Positions 51,246-58,809 of a stretch of 64,000 nucleotides of DNA are shown here, one piece after another. Position 1 is the stretch's first letter. The number at the start of each line of letters is the position of its first letter. The position numbers and the translations under genes are program-made. The notes beneath the pieces were generated by a model. That model was given only the letters and a program-made list of their open reading frames with translations, made no database searches and was not told the DNA's origin. The DNA comes from Flavobacterium sp. ASV13 (GTDB lineage: Bacteria; Bacteroidota; Bacteroidia; Flavobacteriales; Flavobacteriaceae), in NCBI RefSeq assembly GCF_000745775.1, contig NZ_JQJY01000001.1, forward strand, positions 558,001-622,000, read 5' to 3'.

Positions 51246-52583
51246 ATGGGAAAAATAACAATTATTGCCAAAAATATTTATGAGAATGCATCCGGCACTA
51301 TTAGAAATGACGCAGCGAATATTATAAATCAAACCAATAAAAGGTTTATTCAAAACAGTGATACGGGTATAAATTACTTGGATCATCAGGATAGGCAACC
51401 TCCTACTGATATACGAATAACAAAAGTTGAAGGTCCGTTTGATGGAAACGACAAACTGGTTGATAAAATTGAACTAGGCAAATCTTATTCATTTAAAGCG
51501 ACTCCAACCCGAAAACCCACTATAACTGAAATTGCATTATTAAAATGGGCTATAAAACTTAATGAAAAACAAAAAGAAATTATTGGTGGCGTAGCTTCCT
51601 TAAACAAATTAAAAGATGGAAGAATAACTATTGCTTTTAAAATTAATCATGATTTTGAGAAAGCAAGAATTTATGCTTTTTATCAAAAGCCTGATGATAC
51701 AGTTTCTGTTGAATTGAGTTTGAGGAAAATTAATTTTCCAATGCTGATTTTGCAAGGTACCCGACGAAAAGGTAAGAGAGCAATTAGAGATGCTAATGGT
51801 AATATTTTAAGCACAAATGAAACATCCTTGGATATGTTGTACGGAGATTATAGTGAAGATGAAATAGGTTTTAGTAAATTATACAATGAACTTTATACTG
51901 AAGAATATAACAAATTAATTAAAAAAGGAAATCCTGTAGAATCTTCGCATTTTAGAGCAAAATATTTAGCAGAAAACCGCATGAGGAATGTTAGGGAATT
52001 CTGTAAAAAAGATAACTCTAAATTATTTGAAATTTTTAAAGATAAAATGTGGATTTATGCCTCTGGGGATATTAAAGTTGTAGTTCGGGATATGGTAGAT
52101 AAAATTAGGTCTAATTCAGGCGGAGAATATTCCAATAAAATTTTGACTAAAGCTGTCATAAACCATGAAAATTCTATAAATTTTATTTCAAAAGTAAAAG
52201 AAGTAATTAATGAATATTTAACAGAAAATAAAAGTATTGAAAATTTAGAAATTATAGATGAATCAAATGGTAAATTATTCCAATCTTTAAAAGATAAAAA
52301 TGTAAAAAGCCCTATTTTTGATGATAATACAAGCGGTTTAAGAATAGCAATAAACGATGTATGGACATATCAGATTTACATTACGCGATATAAAGTAAAC
52401 GGGAACCATTTTGAGATGGGTCTTGAGTATATTTATTACGATCATTTTGGGTTAGATTTTCCTGATATTCATAAATATGATCAAGATATTTTTTATGCTT
52501 GGTTTGTTTTACAACATTTTAGAAATTATAAACCATTCATTACAAAAATAGATATTGTAGGAGAACTAAAAGGAATATTATGA
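51246..52583 (+). CDS. VgrG-linked effector with DUF3289-like C-terminal domain
   Basis: 445 residues, 3 bp after vgrG. Residues about 1-45 continue the VgrG-like Asn/Thr repeat pattern ('NIYENASGTIRNDAANIIN'). About 55-160 is an Ig-like adaptor often found in flavobacterial T6SS cargo ('KVEGPFDGNDKLVDKI', 'KATPTRKPTITEIALLKWAI'). The C-terminal 90 residues carry 'GLRIAINDVWTYQIYITRY', 'LEYIYYDHFGLDFPD' and 'FYAWFVLQHFRNYKPFIT', which I match to DUF3289 from memory. The adjacent lipoprotein immunity gene suggests periplasmic action. Catalytic mechanism unknown. Confidence 0.82.
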   Translation: MGKITIIAKNIYENASGTIRNDAANIINQTNKRFIQNSDTGINYLDHQDRQPPTDIRITKVEGPFDGNDKLVDKIELGKSYSFKATPTRKPTITEIALLKWAIKLNEKQKEIIGGVASLNKLKDGRITIAFKINHDFEKARIYAFYQKPDDTVSVELSLRKINFPMLILQGTRRKGKRAIRDANGNILSTNETSLDMLYGDYSEDEIGFSKLYNELYTEEYNKLIKKGNPVESSHFRAKYLAENRMRNVREFCKKDNSKLFEIFKDKMWIYASGDIKVVVRDMVDKIRSNSGGEYSNKILTKAVINHENSINFISKVKEVINEYLTENKSIENLEIIDESNGKLFQSLKDKNVKSPIFDDNTSGLRIAINDVWTYQIYITRYKVNGNHFEMGLEYIYYDHFGLDFPDIHKYDQDIFYAWFVLQHFRNYKPFITKIDIVGELKGIL

Positions 52584-53032
52584 AAAAACACATAACTCTT
52601 ATGCTCATATTCTTTTTTATTTCTTGCAATAATAAAAATTTATCTATAGAGCCTATTGATAAAAAATTTAATTTTGAAGGGTGGCAATTTCAGTACTATG
52701 AAATATCGAACTATAAAAATTTTTCAGAGGAAGATTTATTAAATAAATTAGAAAATTTTGTAAAAAACAAATACCCTCTTCAAAAATATAAGAATAAAAA
52801 TCTAATTGTATTTTTTTATAAAAAATCAATATTTGAAAATTATAAAGATGATCTAAACGAGATAATGGACAAAGACCCAGATTTTGGAACAATTGGTAAA
52901 TATCGAGGGAATTTAATTGCAAAAATAAATTATTGGAAAATCGATGATTATAAAAAAAGTTATACTCGTATTCTATTTGACAATGATGATAATCAAAAAA
53001 TGGTTAGAAAAGATACTCTTTTAATAAAGTAA
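52580..53032 (+). CDS. Lipoprotein, probable immunity partner of the effector
   Basis: 150 residues. Lipobox 'FFISC' gives lipid Cys16. The rest is acidic-basic mixed with many Asn/Lys/Tyr. It overlaps the effector stop by 4 bp (ATGA), the usual arrangement for effector-immunity pairs. It would sit in the periplasm or outer membrane, where it could block a toxin acting there. No family recognised; the role is inferred from position and lipoprotein nature. Confidence 0.75.
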   Translation: MKKHITLMLIFFFISCNNKNLSIEPIDKKFNFEGWQFQYYEISNYKNFSEEDLLNKLENFVKNKYPLQKYKNKNLIVFFYKKSIFENYKDDLNEIMDKDPDFGTIGKYRGNLIAKINYWKIDDYKKSYTRILFDNDDNQKMVRKDTLLIK

Positions 53033-53241
53033 TATTCAGCATTCTAAAGAATAATTAAATAAATAAAAAACAAAAAAATAAGCGTCATTCTAAACTTCAA
53101 TTTGCTTAATATAAGCATCTTGATCTATATTCTCCTGATTTAGAAAAATAAATTCACGTACTAGTGAGCGTTTTTTTTATTATAAATAACATTATCATTA
53201 TTCTCATAAAAAACTTTAAATTGTATTAAATCAATCGTCCT
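53033..53241. other. Gap after the VgrG island, nothing recognised
   Basis: Part of a 406-bp spacer. This 209-bp part is AT-rich with no ORF worth calling. The remaining part holds the terminator at 53242 and the OsmC promoter at 53346. Confidence 0.5.
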
Positions 53242-53272
53242 AATAGCGCACCTCCTTAGAGTTTGCGCTATT
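53242..53272 (+). terminator. Terminator of the VgrG/effector/immunity unit
   Basis: Stem AATAGCGCA/TGCGCTATT with a T-run, 210 bp past the immunity stop. Confidence 0.75.
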
Positions 53273-53345
53273 TTTATTTTTATCCCCCAACCTCTTCAAA
53301 TTCAATAATTATAAATAAATTTTATAACAACAAAAAATTATTAAT

Positions 53346-53376
53346 TTGATTAATAAACACCTTCCCTATACCTTTG
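53346..53376 (+). promoter_or_regulatory. Promoter of the OsmC gene
   Basis: TTG (53346), 20 nt, TACCTTTG (53369-53376), matching the TAnnTTTG rule, 62 bp upstream of the ATG. Confidence 0.7.
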
Positions 53377-53438
53377 CTTCATCAAAATCAAAGAAATGAT
53401 TTGATCATCTTAAAAAATAACTTTAAAAAATAGAAATC

Positions 53439-53855
53439 ATGAAATTTACAAGAAGAGCAAATGCAAACTGGAAAGGTACAGGAATGGAAGGAAAAGGAAC
53501 CATTAGTACACAAAGCACAACTTTAGATAATGCACAATTATCTTTTAAAACTCGTTTCGAACAAGGTGTTGGAACTAATCCTGAAGAATTAATCGCTGCG
53601 GCACATTCTGGCTGTTTTACCATGCAATTAAGCTTTTTATTATCTGAAGCTGGTTTTGTTCCAGAAGATTTAGATACAGTAGCTAAAGTAACTTTCGAAG
53701 ACGGAACTATTACTTTAATTGCTTTAGAACTTACTGGAAAAGTTCCTGGAATCTCTGAAGAAGATTTTCAGAAAACAGCTCAAAAAGCAAAAGAAATTTG
53801 TCCAATTTCTAAATTGCTAAATACTGAAATTACTTTGGCTGTTACTTTAAATTAA
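53439..53855 (+). CDS. OsmC-family peroxiredoxin-like protein
   Basis: 138 residues. The OsmC fold with both redox Cys: 'AAHSGCFTMQLSF' and 'AKEICPISKLL', plus N-terminal 'RRANANWKGTGMEGKGTIS'. It reduces peroxides and organic hydroperoxides. The C-terminal 'ICPISKLLNTEITLAV' is an OsmC hallmark. Followed at 51 bp by a secreted hydrolase; the convergent OxyR-like regulator lies farther on, so peroxide control is possible. Confidence 0.93.
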   Translation: MKFTRRANANWKGTGMEGKGTISTQSTTLDNAQLSFKTRFEQGVGTNPEELIAAAHSGCFTMQLSFLLSEAGFVPEDLDTVAKVTFEDGTITLIALELTGKVPGISEEDFQKTAQKAKEICPISKLLNTEITLAVTLN

Positions 53856-53906
53856 TTCTTTAATAACAATATCAAAAATCAATATCAATTTTAAAATCTA
53901 AATAAA

Positions 53907-54677
53907 ATGAAAACAATATTTAAAAGCTTTTTAGCATTCGCAGTAATAATCTTTAGTTTAGTATTTACAACAGCAAACGTAAACGCTCAAACTGCTCCTA
54001 AAATTAAAAATGTAGTATTAGTTCACGGTGCTTTTGCAGACGGTTCTGGATGGAAAGGTTTGTATCAGGTTTTGACTAAAAAAGGGTATAATGTAACGAT
54101 CGTTCAAAATCCGTTAAGTTCTTTGGAAGATGATGTAAGAGCAACAAATTTAGCTCTGGACAAACAAGACGGACCAACAGTTTTAGTCGGACATTCTTGG
54201 GGCGGAACTGTAATTACAGAAGCTGGAAATCACCCAAAAGTTGCTGCTCTAGTTTATGTTGCTGCTTTACAACCTGATAACGGAGAAAACTCTATTAAAT
54301 GGTTACAAACTGCGCCTCCAGCTCCTGAAAATGGTGTTTTGGCTCCAGATGACAAAGGTATTGCTTACTATGACAAAGCTAAATTCCACGCTGGTTTTGC
54401 TGGTGATTTAAGCAAAGAAGATGCTGAATTTATGTTTGCTTCGCAAGGTGCATTTCACGCTCAAGGTTTTGGAACCCCAATTACTAAAGCAGCATGGAGA
54501 ACTAAACCTTCTTACGGAATCGTTGCAACTGAAGATAAAAGTATCAACCCTGATATCGAACGTGCAATGTACAAACGTTCTAACACTAAAATCACTGAAA
54601 TAAAAGGAAGCCACGTGGTATTTATTTCTCAACCTGAGAAAGTTGCGAATGTGATTATTGAAGCATCTAAAAAATAA
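53907..54677 (+). CDS. Secreted alpha/beta hydrolase (EST/MhpC-like)
   Basis: 256 residues. The signal peptide (about 1-26, 'ANVNAQ') is followed by a hydrolase fold. 'VHGAFADGSGW' forms the oxyanion loop, 'VGHSWGGTVI' the Ser nucleophile elbow, and 'EIKGSHVVF' the His. The compact size and the 'HGAFADGSGWK' motif match a hydrolase family seen often in Bacteroidota and Rhizobiales. Substrate is unknown. It directly follows OsmC and probably shares its promoter. Confidence 0.88.
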   Translation: MKTIFKSFLAFAVIIFSLVFTTANVNAQTAPKIKNVVLVHGAFADGSGWKGLYQVLTKKGYNVTIVQNPLSSLEDDVRATNLALDKQDGPTVLVGHSWGGTVITEAGNHPKVAALVYVAALQPDNGENSIKWLQTAPPAPENGVLAPDDKGIAYYDKAKFHAGFAGDLSKEDAEFMFASQGAFHAQGFGTPITKAAWRTKPSYGIVATEDKSINPDIERAMYKRSNTKITEIKGSHVVFISQPEKVANVIIEASKK

Positions 54678-54711
54678 TTGTTAATTATTAATTGTTAATT
54701 ATCAATTCAAT
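54677..54711. repeat. Heptamer array after the hydrolase stop
   Basis: Five in-phase 7-mers: ATTGTTA, ATTATTA, ATTGTTA, ATTATCA, ATTCAAT. It begins on the last base of the stop codon. A separate inverted element TCATTTC...GAAATGA follows near 54721. Confidence 0.75.
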
Positions 54712-54754
54712 ATAAGCTTGTCATTTCTCCCTTCGGTCGAAATGATAAAAACAT

Positions 54755-54800
54755 AAAATTCCAAATTCCAAGTCTTAACAAAATTGGAATTTGGAATTTT
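54755..54800. terminator. Bidirectional terminator between hydrolase and OxyR-like genes
   Basis: A 16-bp perfect stem of AAAATTCCAAATTCCA (54755-54770) and its complement (54785-54800), with T-runs on both sides. Confidence 0.85.
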
Positions 54801-54818
54801 TATTTTGGAATTTCACCA

Positions 54819-55787
54819 TTACATAAACTTACTAACTGCCTTTATAAAATAAGGCGAATCGTTCCAGCGTATTTTTTTATAACTGAAATCTTTTTTGAGC
54901 GATTCAGGAAGACAATTCCAGATCGCTTCGTTCATTTTTTCGAGTATTAACTTTTTTGAAAACGAATCGGAAACTACTAAACTTATTTCTCTTACCGGAA
55001 CTGGCTCTTTAAAAGGTTTGAAAAGTCCAACCGATTCATTCAATGTCGAAAGTTTTGGAATAATCGCAAATCCTAAATGCGCCCGAACCAGATTTTTTAA
55101 GGTTTCAATCGAATTGATATCGTACGTGAATTGTTCTTTTATTTTATCCGACGTTTTTAATCCGCAGATATCCAGAAGTTGTGCGTTGTAGCAATATTCA
55201 TGATGCAGCAGCAATAATTCGGTTTTATCGCCGGGTTGCATTTCATAAAACTCTTCATTCGCCATCGGATGGGCCTGATTCAAATAAGCAACAAAAGGTT
55301 CTTCAAAAATAACATGTTCTATCAAATTTGGATTTCCCGTTGGCGTCGCCATAATAGCAACATCAATCGCACCGGTTTCTAACTCTTTCATTAACACTCC
55401 GGTGTAAGCTTCTTTGATAATGAAATGCACTTTTGGCGCTGCTTCTTTCATGGCCTGAATAAACAACGGAATCAGATAAGGCGATAAAGTCGAAATTATG
55501 CCAAGTTTTATTTCTCCTTCCAATAGATTTTTTTCGTTTATCACAAAATCCCGAATTTCATCTACTTCACGAAGAATCTTTTTGGCTTTATTGATTATCT
55601 CAATTCCTAAAACGGTAGGCGTGAGCGGCACTTTATTTCGGTCAAAAATCTTGATTCCAATTTCTTCTTCGAGATTTTTTAGCTGAATCGTAAGTCCGGG
55701 TTGTGTTACCATGCAAACTTCGGCGGCTCTCGCAAAATGACGTTCTTCGTCTAAAGCGACAATATATTTTAATTGCTGAATGGTCAT
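54819..55787 (-). CDS. oxyR: OxyR-like LysR-family peroxide regulator
   Basis: 322 residues. The N-terminal LysR helix-turn-helix 'MTIQQLKYIVALDEERHFARAAEVC' and the effector domain with two Cys spaced by eight residues ('YCYNAQLLDIC') reproduce the OxyR redox-switch pair. 'TLKNLVRAHLGFAIIPKL' also matches OxyR. It senses peroxide and would activate peroxide-defence genes, possibly osmC. A 10-bp inverted repeat spans its own start (55786-55812) and may be an autoregulatory site. Confidence 0.9.
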   Translation of the reverse strand: MTIQQLKYIVALDEERHFARAAEVCMVTQPGLTIQLKNLEEEIGIKIFDRNKVPLTPTVLGIEIINKAKKILREVDEIRDFVINEKNLLEGEIKLGIISTLSPYLIPLFIQAMKEAAPKVHFIIKEAYTGVLMKELETGAIDVAIMATPTGNPNLIEHVIFEEPFVAYLNQAHPMANEEFYEMQPGDKTELLLLHHEYCYNAQLLDICGLKTSDKIKEQFTYDINSIETLKNLVRAHLGFAIIPKLSTLNESVGLFKPFKEPVPVREISLVVSDSFSKKLILEKMNEAIWNCLPESLKKDFSYKKIRWNDSPYFIKAVSKFM

Positions 55788-55812
55788 CTTTATAATTTTA
55801 TTTTATAAAGAT
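55786..55812. promoter_or_regulatory. Inverted repeat at the oxyR start, candidate autoregulatory site
   Basis: Arms ATCTTTATAA (55786-55795) and TTATAAAGAT (55803-55812) around a 7-bp centre, overlapping the first codon. LysR-type proteins often bind such sites near their own promoter. Confidence 0.5.
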
Positions 55813-56027
55813 ACATAAATATCAATTTCATTTATAAACCAAAATTTAGCAGATGTTAAAGTTTTGCAAAAACATCAAAAATCCAAAACCAAAACATACA
55901 CTTTATCGTACATAATAGAAACGATTTTTAGGTATGTGGTAAATGAGAATGGAGTAGTTTTTGGAGCATATCGAACTTTATCACATATCCTGAATATCAA
56001 TTTATTCTACGCCAATTATAAAAAAGG

Positions 56028-56053
56028 AAAGCGATCTTAATTAAGATCGCTTT
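56028..56053. terminator. Palindromic terminator of the MarR/GNAT unit
   Basis: A 26-bp perfect palindrome (core AAGCGATCTTA) followed by a T-run on both strands, just past the MarR stop at 56060. Confidence 0.8.
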
Positions 56054-56059
56054 TTATTT

Positions 56060-56545
56060 TTACTCCTCTCCTTCACTCTTCAACTGCAAAGCCCGCTGCA
56101 AAAAACTCTGATGCAAAATTTTATTTTCGGCTTCTTCAATTGCTCTTAACAGATTATTTTGGTTGGTTGTAATTTCGGTTAAAGCGCTTTTCATGACTTC
56201 CCAAACGGGTTTCATTTGTTCAATTAGCTCCTGCCCTTTTGCGGTCAGCTGAATTAGTCTTTTTCGTTCGTCGATTTTGTCTTTTTTGGAGCGAATCAGT
56301 TTTTGTTTTTCCAGTTCTTTCAACAAACTTATCGTTGACGGATGTGTGTATCCAATTTCATTGGCAATCTCCACAACGCTTAAAGTATCTTTATAATATA
56401 AGGTGTAAATTACTGGAAACCATTTCGGTTCAAAATCAATTCCGTATGATTTATAAACCAATGCGCCATCTTTTCGCAATTGCTCGCTCAAGCGCTGCAA
56501 TCGTGTCGAAATGGCTAAAATTCCTGATTCGTCTATAATATTCAT
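56060..56545 (-). CDS. MarR-family transcription regulator
   Basis: 161 residues. The winged helix is 'LSVVEIANEIGYTHPSTISLLKELEKQKLIRSKKDKIDERKRLIQLT', the MarR pattern, with N- and C-terminal dimer helices. It is cotranscribed with the GNAT gene (2 bp apart). A 12-bp palindrome AACTACGTAGTT at 57064, between the GNAT and HxlR genes, is a likely target. The ligand is unknown. Confidence 0.9.
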   Translation of the reverse strand: MNIIDESGILAISTRLQRLSEQLRKDGALVYKSYGIDFEPKWFPVIYTLYYKDTLSVVEIANEIGYTHPSTISLLKELEKQKLIRSKKDKIDERKRLIQLTAKGQELIEQMKPVWEVMKSALTEITTNQNNLLRAIEEAENKILHQSFLQRALQLKSEGEE

Positions 56546-56547
56546 CT

Positions 56548-57039
56548 TTATTTCTTTAAAGTTAAATGACAGAAAATAGTATCGGGTTTCATTAACGGAA
56601 ATTTTTCTGGAAGCGATTTTTTTTCAATTCGCACAAAATCATTCTTTTCATAAAATCGCAATGCGGCTTCTAAAATCGCAACGGTTCCCAAATATAAATC
56701 ATCGATTCCGGTTTCTTTACAATATTCTATTAAAGTCTCAAGCAATTTTTGTGCAATCGAAAACTCTTTTCCGCGGAATTCCTTTTTTACAAACATCTTT
56801 CGAATTGCGGCCGCATGATTGTCAAATTTAACTAAAGCTATCGTTCCAACTAATTCATCATTAATAAAAGCGCCCCAAAAACCACCGCCTCCAGCATAAT
56901 AAAAGTTCTGAATATTGAATAAATCCGGCTGATCTTCTCTCGTAATCGGAACATTGAATTCATTAATCTGAATGTTTAATATTAAGTCGGCAATAGCATT
57001 TTCAAACTTGTTTTCTATTGGAATTATTACTGGTTTCAT
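56548..57039 (-). CDS. GNAT family N-acetyltransferase
   Basis: 163 residues from the ATG at 57037-57039; the frame is open to a farther start. The acetyl-CoA binding motif lies around 'MFVKKEFRGKEFSIAQKLLETLIEYCKE', with 'GGGGFWGAFINDELVGTIALVKFD' (motif region) and 'FYEKNDFVRIEKKSLPEKFP' near the C-terminus, matching the GNAT fold. Substrate unknown. Located just upstream of MarR and under the likely MarR operator. Confidence 0.88.
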   Translation of the reverse strand: MKPVIIPIENKFENAIADLILNIQINEFNVPITREDQPDLFNIQNFYYAGGGGFWGAFINDELVGTIALVKFDNHAAAIRKMFVKKEFRGKEFSIAQKLLETLIEYCKETGIDDLYLGTVAILEAALRFYEKNDFVRIEKKSLPEKFPLMKPDTIFCHLTLKK

Positions 57040-57063
57040 TTGTTTTAAAATTTTATTATACAA

Positions 57064-57075
57064 AACTACGTAGTT
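57064..57075. promoter_or_regulatory. Perfect palindrome AACTACGTAGTT, probable MarR operator
   Basis: A 12-bp exact palindrome 25 bp before the GNAT ATG and 111 bp before the divergent HxlR gene. MarR proteins typically bind short palindromes near their own promoter. Confidence 0.65.
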
Positions 57076-57185
57076 AAATACATAAATAAAAATATTTATT
57101 CATTTTTATGATTTCTTTTATACTTTTGTTTGTCTGGAAATTTGCTGTAAAGACACAACAAAATTTAATTTCACATAATAAAAAT

Positions 57186-57533
57186 ATGGCAAGAAATCAA
57201 AAAGAAGAATTTCAGGCGCTTCAGGACACTTTGTATGTTTTGGGCGGAAAATGGAAACTTCCTATCATCAATTCGATATGCAACGGAAATAGTCGTTTTA
57301 AAGACATCAAAGAAAGTATTCCCGGAATCACAGCCCGAATGTTATCGAAAGAATTAAAAGACATGGAACTGAATAATTTAGTCAAAAGAACTGAAGATCC
57401 AGATGCTATAATTCCGATTCTTTATGAATCGACATCATATTGTCAGTCTTTCGGACCTATAATTTCTGAAATGATCAAATGGGGAATTTCGCATCGAAAT
57501 CATATTAAAAATAGAGAAGCTAAAAAAAGCTAA
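57186..57533 (+). CDS. HxlR-family winged-helix regulator
   Basis: 115 residues from the ATG at 57186 (MARNQKEEFQAL); an upstream in-frame extension looks unlikely. The signature 'LYVLGGKWKLPIINSICNGNSRFKDIKESIPGITARMLSKELKDMELNNLVKR' is diagnostic of HxlR/YodB regulators. No Cys that would serve as a YodB-type sensor is obvious apart from one in the N-terminal part. It is convergent with a Crp-like gene, 4 bp apart. Confidence 0.92.
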   Translation: MARNQKEEFQALQDTLYVLGGKWKLPIINSICNGNSRFKDIKESIPGITARMLSKELKDMELNNLVKRTEDPDAIIPILYESTSYCQSFGPIISEMIKWGISHRNHIKNREAKKS

Positions 57534-57537
57534 GTCG

Positions 57538-58131
57538 CTATTCCTGAGCTTTTCCGCTTTTTAAGTGTTTTGTTCGTAATCGGCTTAAAAATTCAGGAGT
57601 AATTCCGACATATGATGCAATATATTGCTGAGAAACGCGCTGTGAAATAGTTGGATATCGCGTAATAAATTCGACATATTGTTCCATTGCCGTTGAAGAA
57701 ACGGTTTTAAAAAGTCGTTTTTGCAGTTTTGATAAATGTCGCTGAATCATCAAACGAAACATTCTTTCTAAATGAGGCACTTCGTTGATTAGGTTTTCTT
57801 TAGATTGTCTGGTCAGGACCAAAAGTTCACAATCTTCCAAAGTTTCAATATACATGTCGCTCGGCACTTGGTCTTCAAAACTCGTAATATCGCTCACCCA
57901 CCAGTCTTCGATGGCAAACTGTAGCGTTAATTCTTGTCCGTTTCGGTCAATAAAATATTCGCGGATGCATCCTTTATTGATATAAGCTTCAAAATTGCAG
58001 ATTTCTCCAGCTTTGAGCAGAATCGTTTTCTTTGGAACCATTCTGAATTCAAGACTTTTTTCAAAGATTTTTACTTCTTCTTTAGAAAGACGCGCAGATC
58101 TGGAAAGGTAATCGTGAATTTTCTGAAACAT
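57538..58131 (-). CDS. Crp/Fnr-family transcription regulator (second copy type)
   Basis: 197 residues with the beta-roll (about 25-115) and the C-terminal winged helix 'RVSQQYIASYVGITPEFLSRLRTKH'. Cyclic-nucleotide contacts are not conserved. It is clearly a paralogue of the regulator at 38.3 kb, with the same helix arrangement. Divergent from the GlcG-like gene across 152 bp. It may control that gene, but no operator was recognised. Confidence 0.9.
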   Translation of the reverse strand: MFQKIHDYLSRSARLSKEEVKIFEKSLEFRMVPKKTILLKAGEICNFEAYINKGCIREYFIDRNGQELTLQFAIEDWWVSDITSFEDQVPSDMYIETLEDCELLVLTRQSKENLINEVPHLERMFRLMIQRHLSKLQKRLFKTVSSTAMEQYVEFITRYPTISQRVSQQYIASYVGITPEFLSRLRTKHLKSGKAQE

Positions 58132-58283
58132 TTTATCTCTTTTTAGGAATTGGCAATAACTTCATTTACAAACAAAAAGTAAATATAAGAGGTTTTATTT
58201 ATTATTATTTCTTGATCTAGTTTAAGAAATGAAATAATTTATTACTGCAATTTTGAAAAAATTATTTGCTATAACCTAAAAAA

Positions 58284-58724
58284 ATGAACGAACAAACTAT
58301 AAAAGCTCAAATTGCTCTGGCTTTCGCCGAAATTGAAAAACTGATTCCGCAATACCTTCAAATAGAAGAAGATCGACAGATTTCAAATGGAAATGTAGCG
58401 GTTTGCATCATTGATGAAAATGGAAGTGTACACGGCAAAATGTACGGAAATGATAAAGCGCGTCAAAGACAATCTTATAAAATTGCCTGGACAAAAGCAA
58501 GTCAGGTTTGGCTAACCGGTGTAAAAACAGGAGAATATGAGAAAATGGTTTTCAACGGAATTGTAGATGAAAACGCAAACGGAATCGAAGCTCCGGATTT
58601 AATTGGCTGGCAAGGCGGACAACCAATAACGTTAAGCAATGGAACAAAATTATCAGTTGGTTTCAGCGGTTTTAGAGGCACAACCGATTTAGAAATTGCT
58701 GAAAAAGCTTTTGAACAGCTATAG
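58284..58724 (+). CDS. GlcG/HbpS-like protein
   Basis: 146 residues. The GlcG/HbpS fold is recognisable from the helical N-terminus and the pattern 'VAVCIIDENGSVHGKMYGNDK' followed by 'SYKIAWTKASQVWLTGVKTGEYEKMVF' and 'GIEAPDLIGWQGGQPI'. Known members bind heme or cobalamin or act with glycolate oxidase. The His ligands of HbpS are not evident. Upstream of the aldo/keto reductase gene, separated by a 7-bp tandem repeat. Confidence 0.75.
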   Translation: MNEQTIKAQIALAFAEIEKLIPQYLQIEEDRQISNGNVAVCIIDENGSVHGKMYGNDKARQRQSYKIAWTKASQVWLTGVKTGEYEKMVFNGIVDENANGIEAPDLIGWQGGQPITLSNGTKLSVGFSGFRGTTDLEIAEKAFEQL

Positions 58725-58743
58725 ACTTTAAGCTTAAAAATAA

Positions 58744-58799
58744 TTCATAATTCATAATTCATAATTCATAATTCATAATTCATAATTCATAATTCATAA
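58744..58799. repeat. Perfect tandem repeat (TTCATAA)8 in the spacer before the reductase gene
   Basis: Eight exact TTCATAA units, ending 11 bp before the ATG at 58810. If this region is transcribed, slippage during replication could change the leader by multiples of 7 bp. Confidence 0.97.
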
Positions 58800-58809
58800 T
58801 TAAAAAAAA

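Noticed and set aside
57108..57185. N-terminal extension of the HxlR regulator (26 residues)
   Set aside because: HxlR proteins begin close to the sequence at 57186, and the extension overlaps the promoter region and looks like a hydrophobic artefact.
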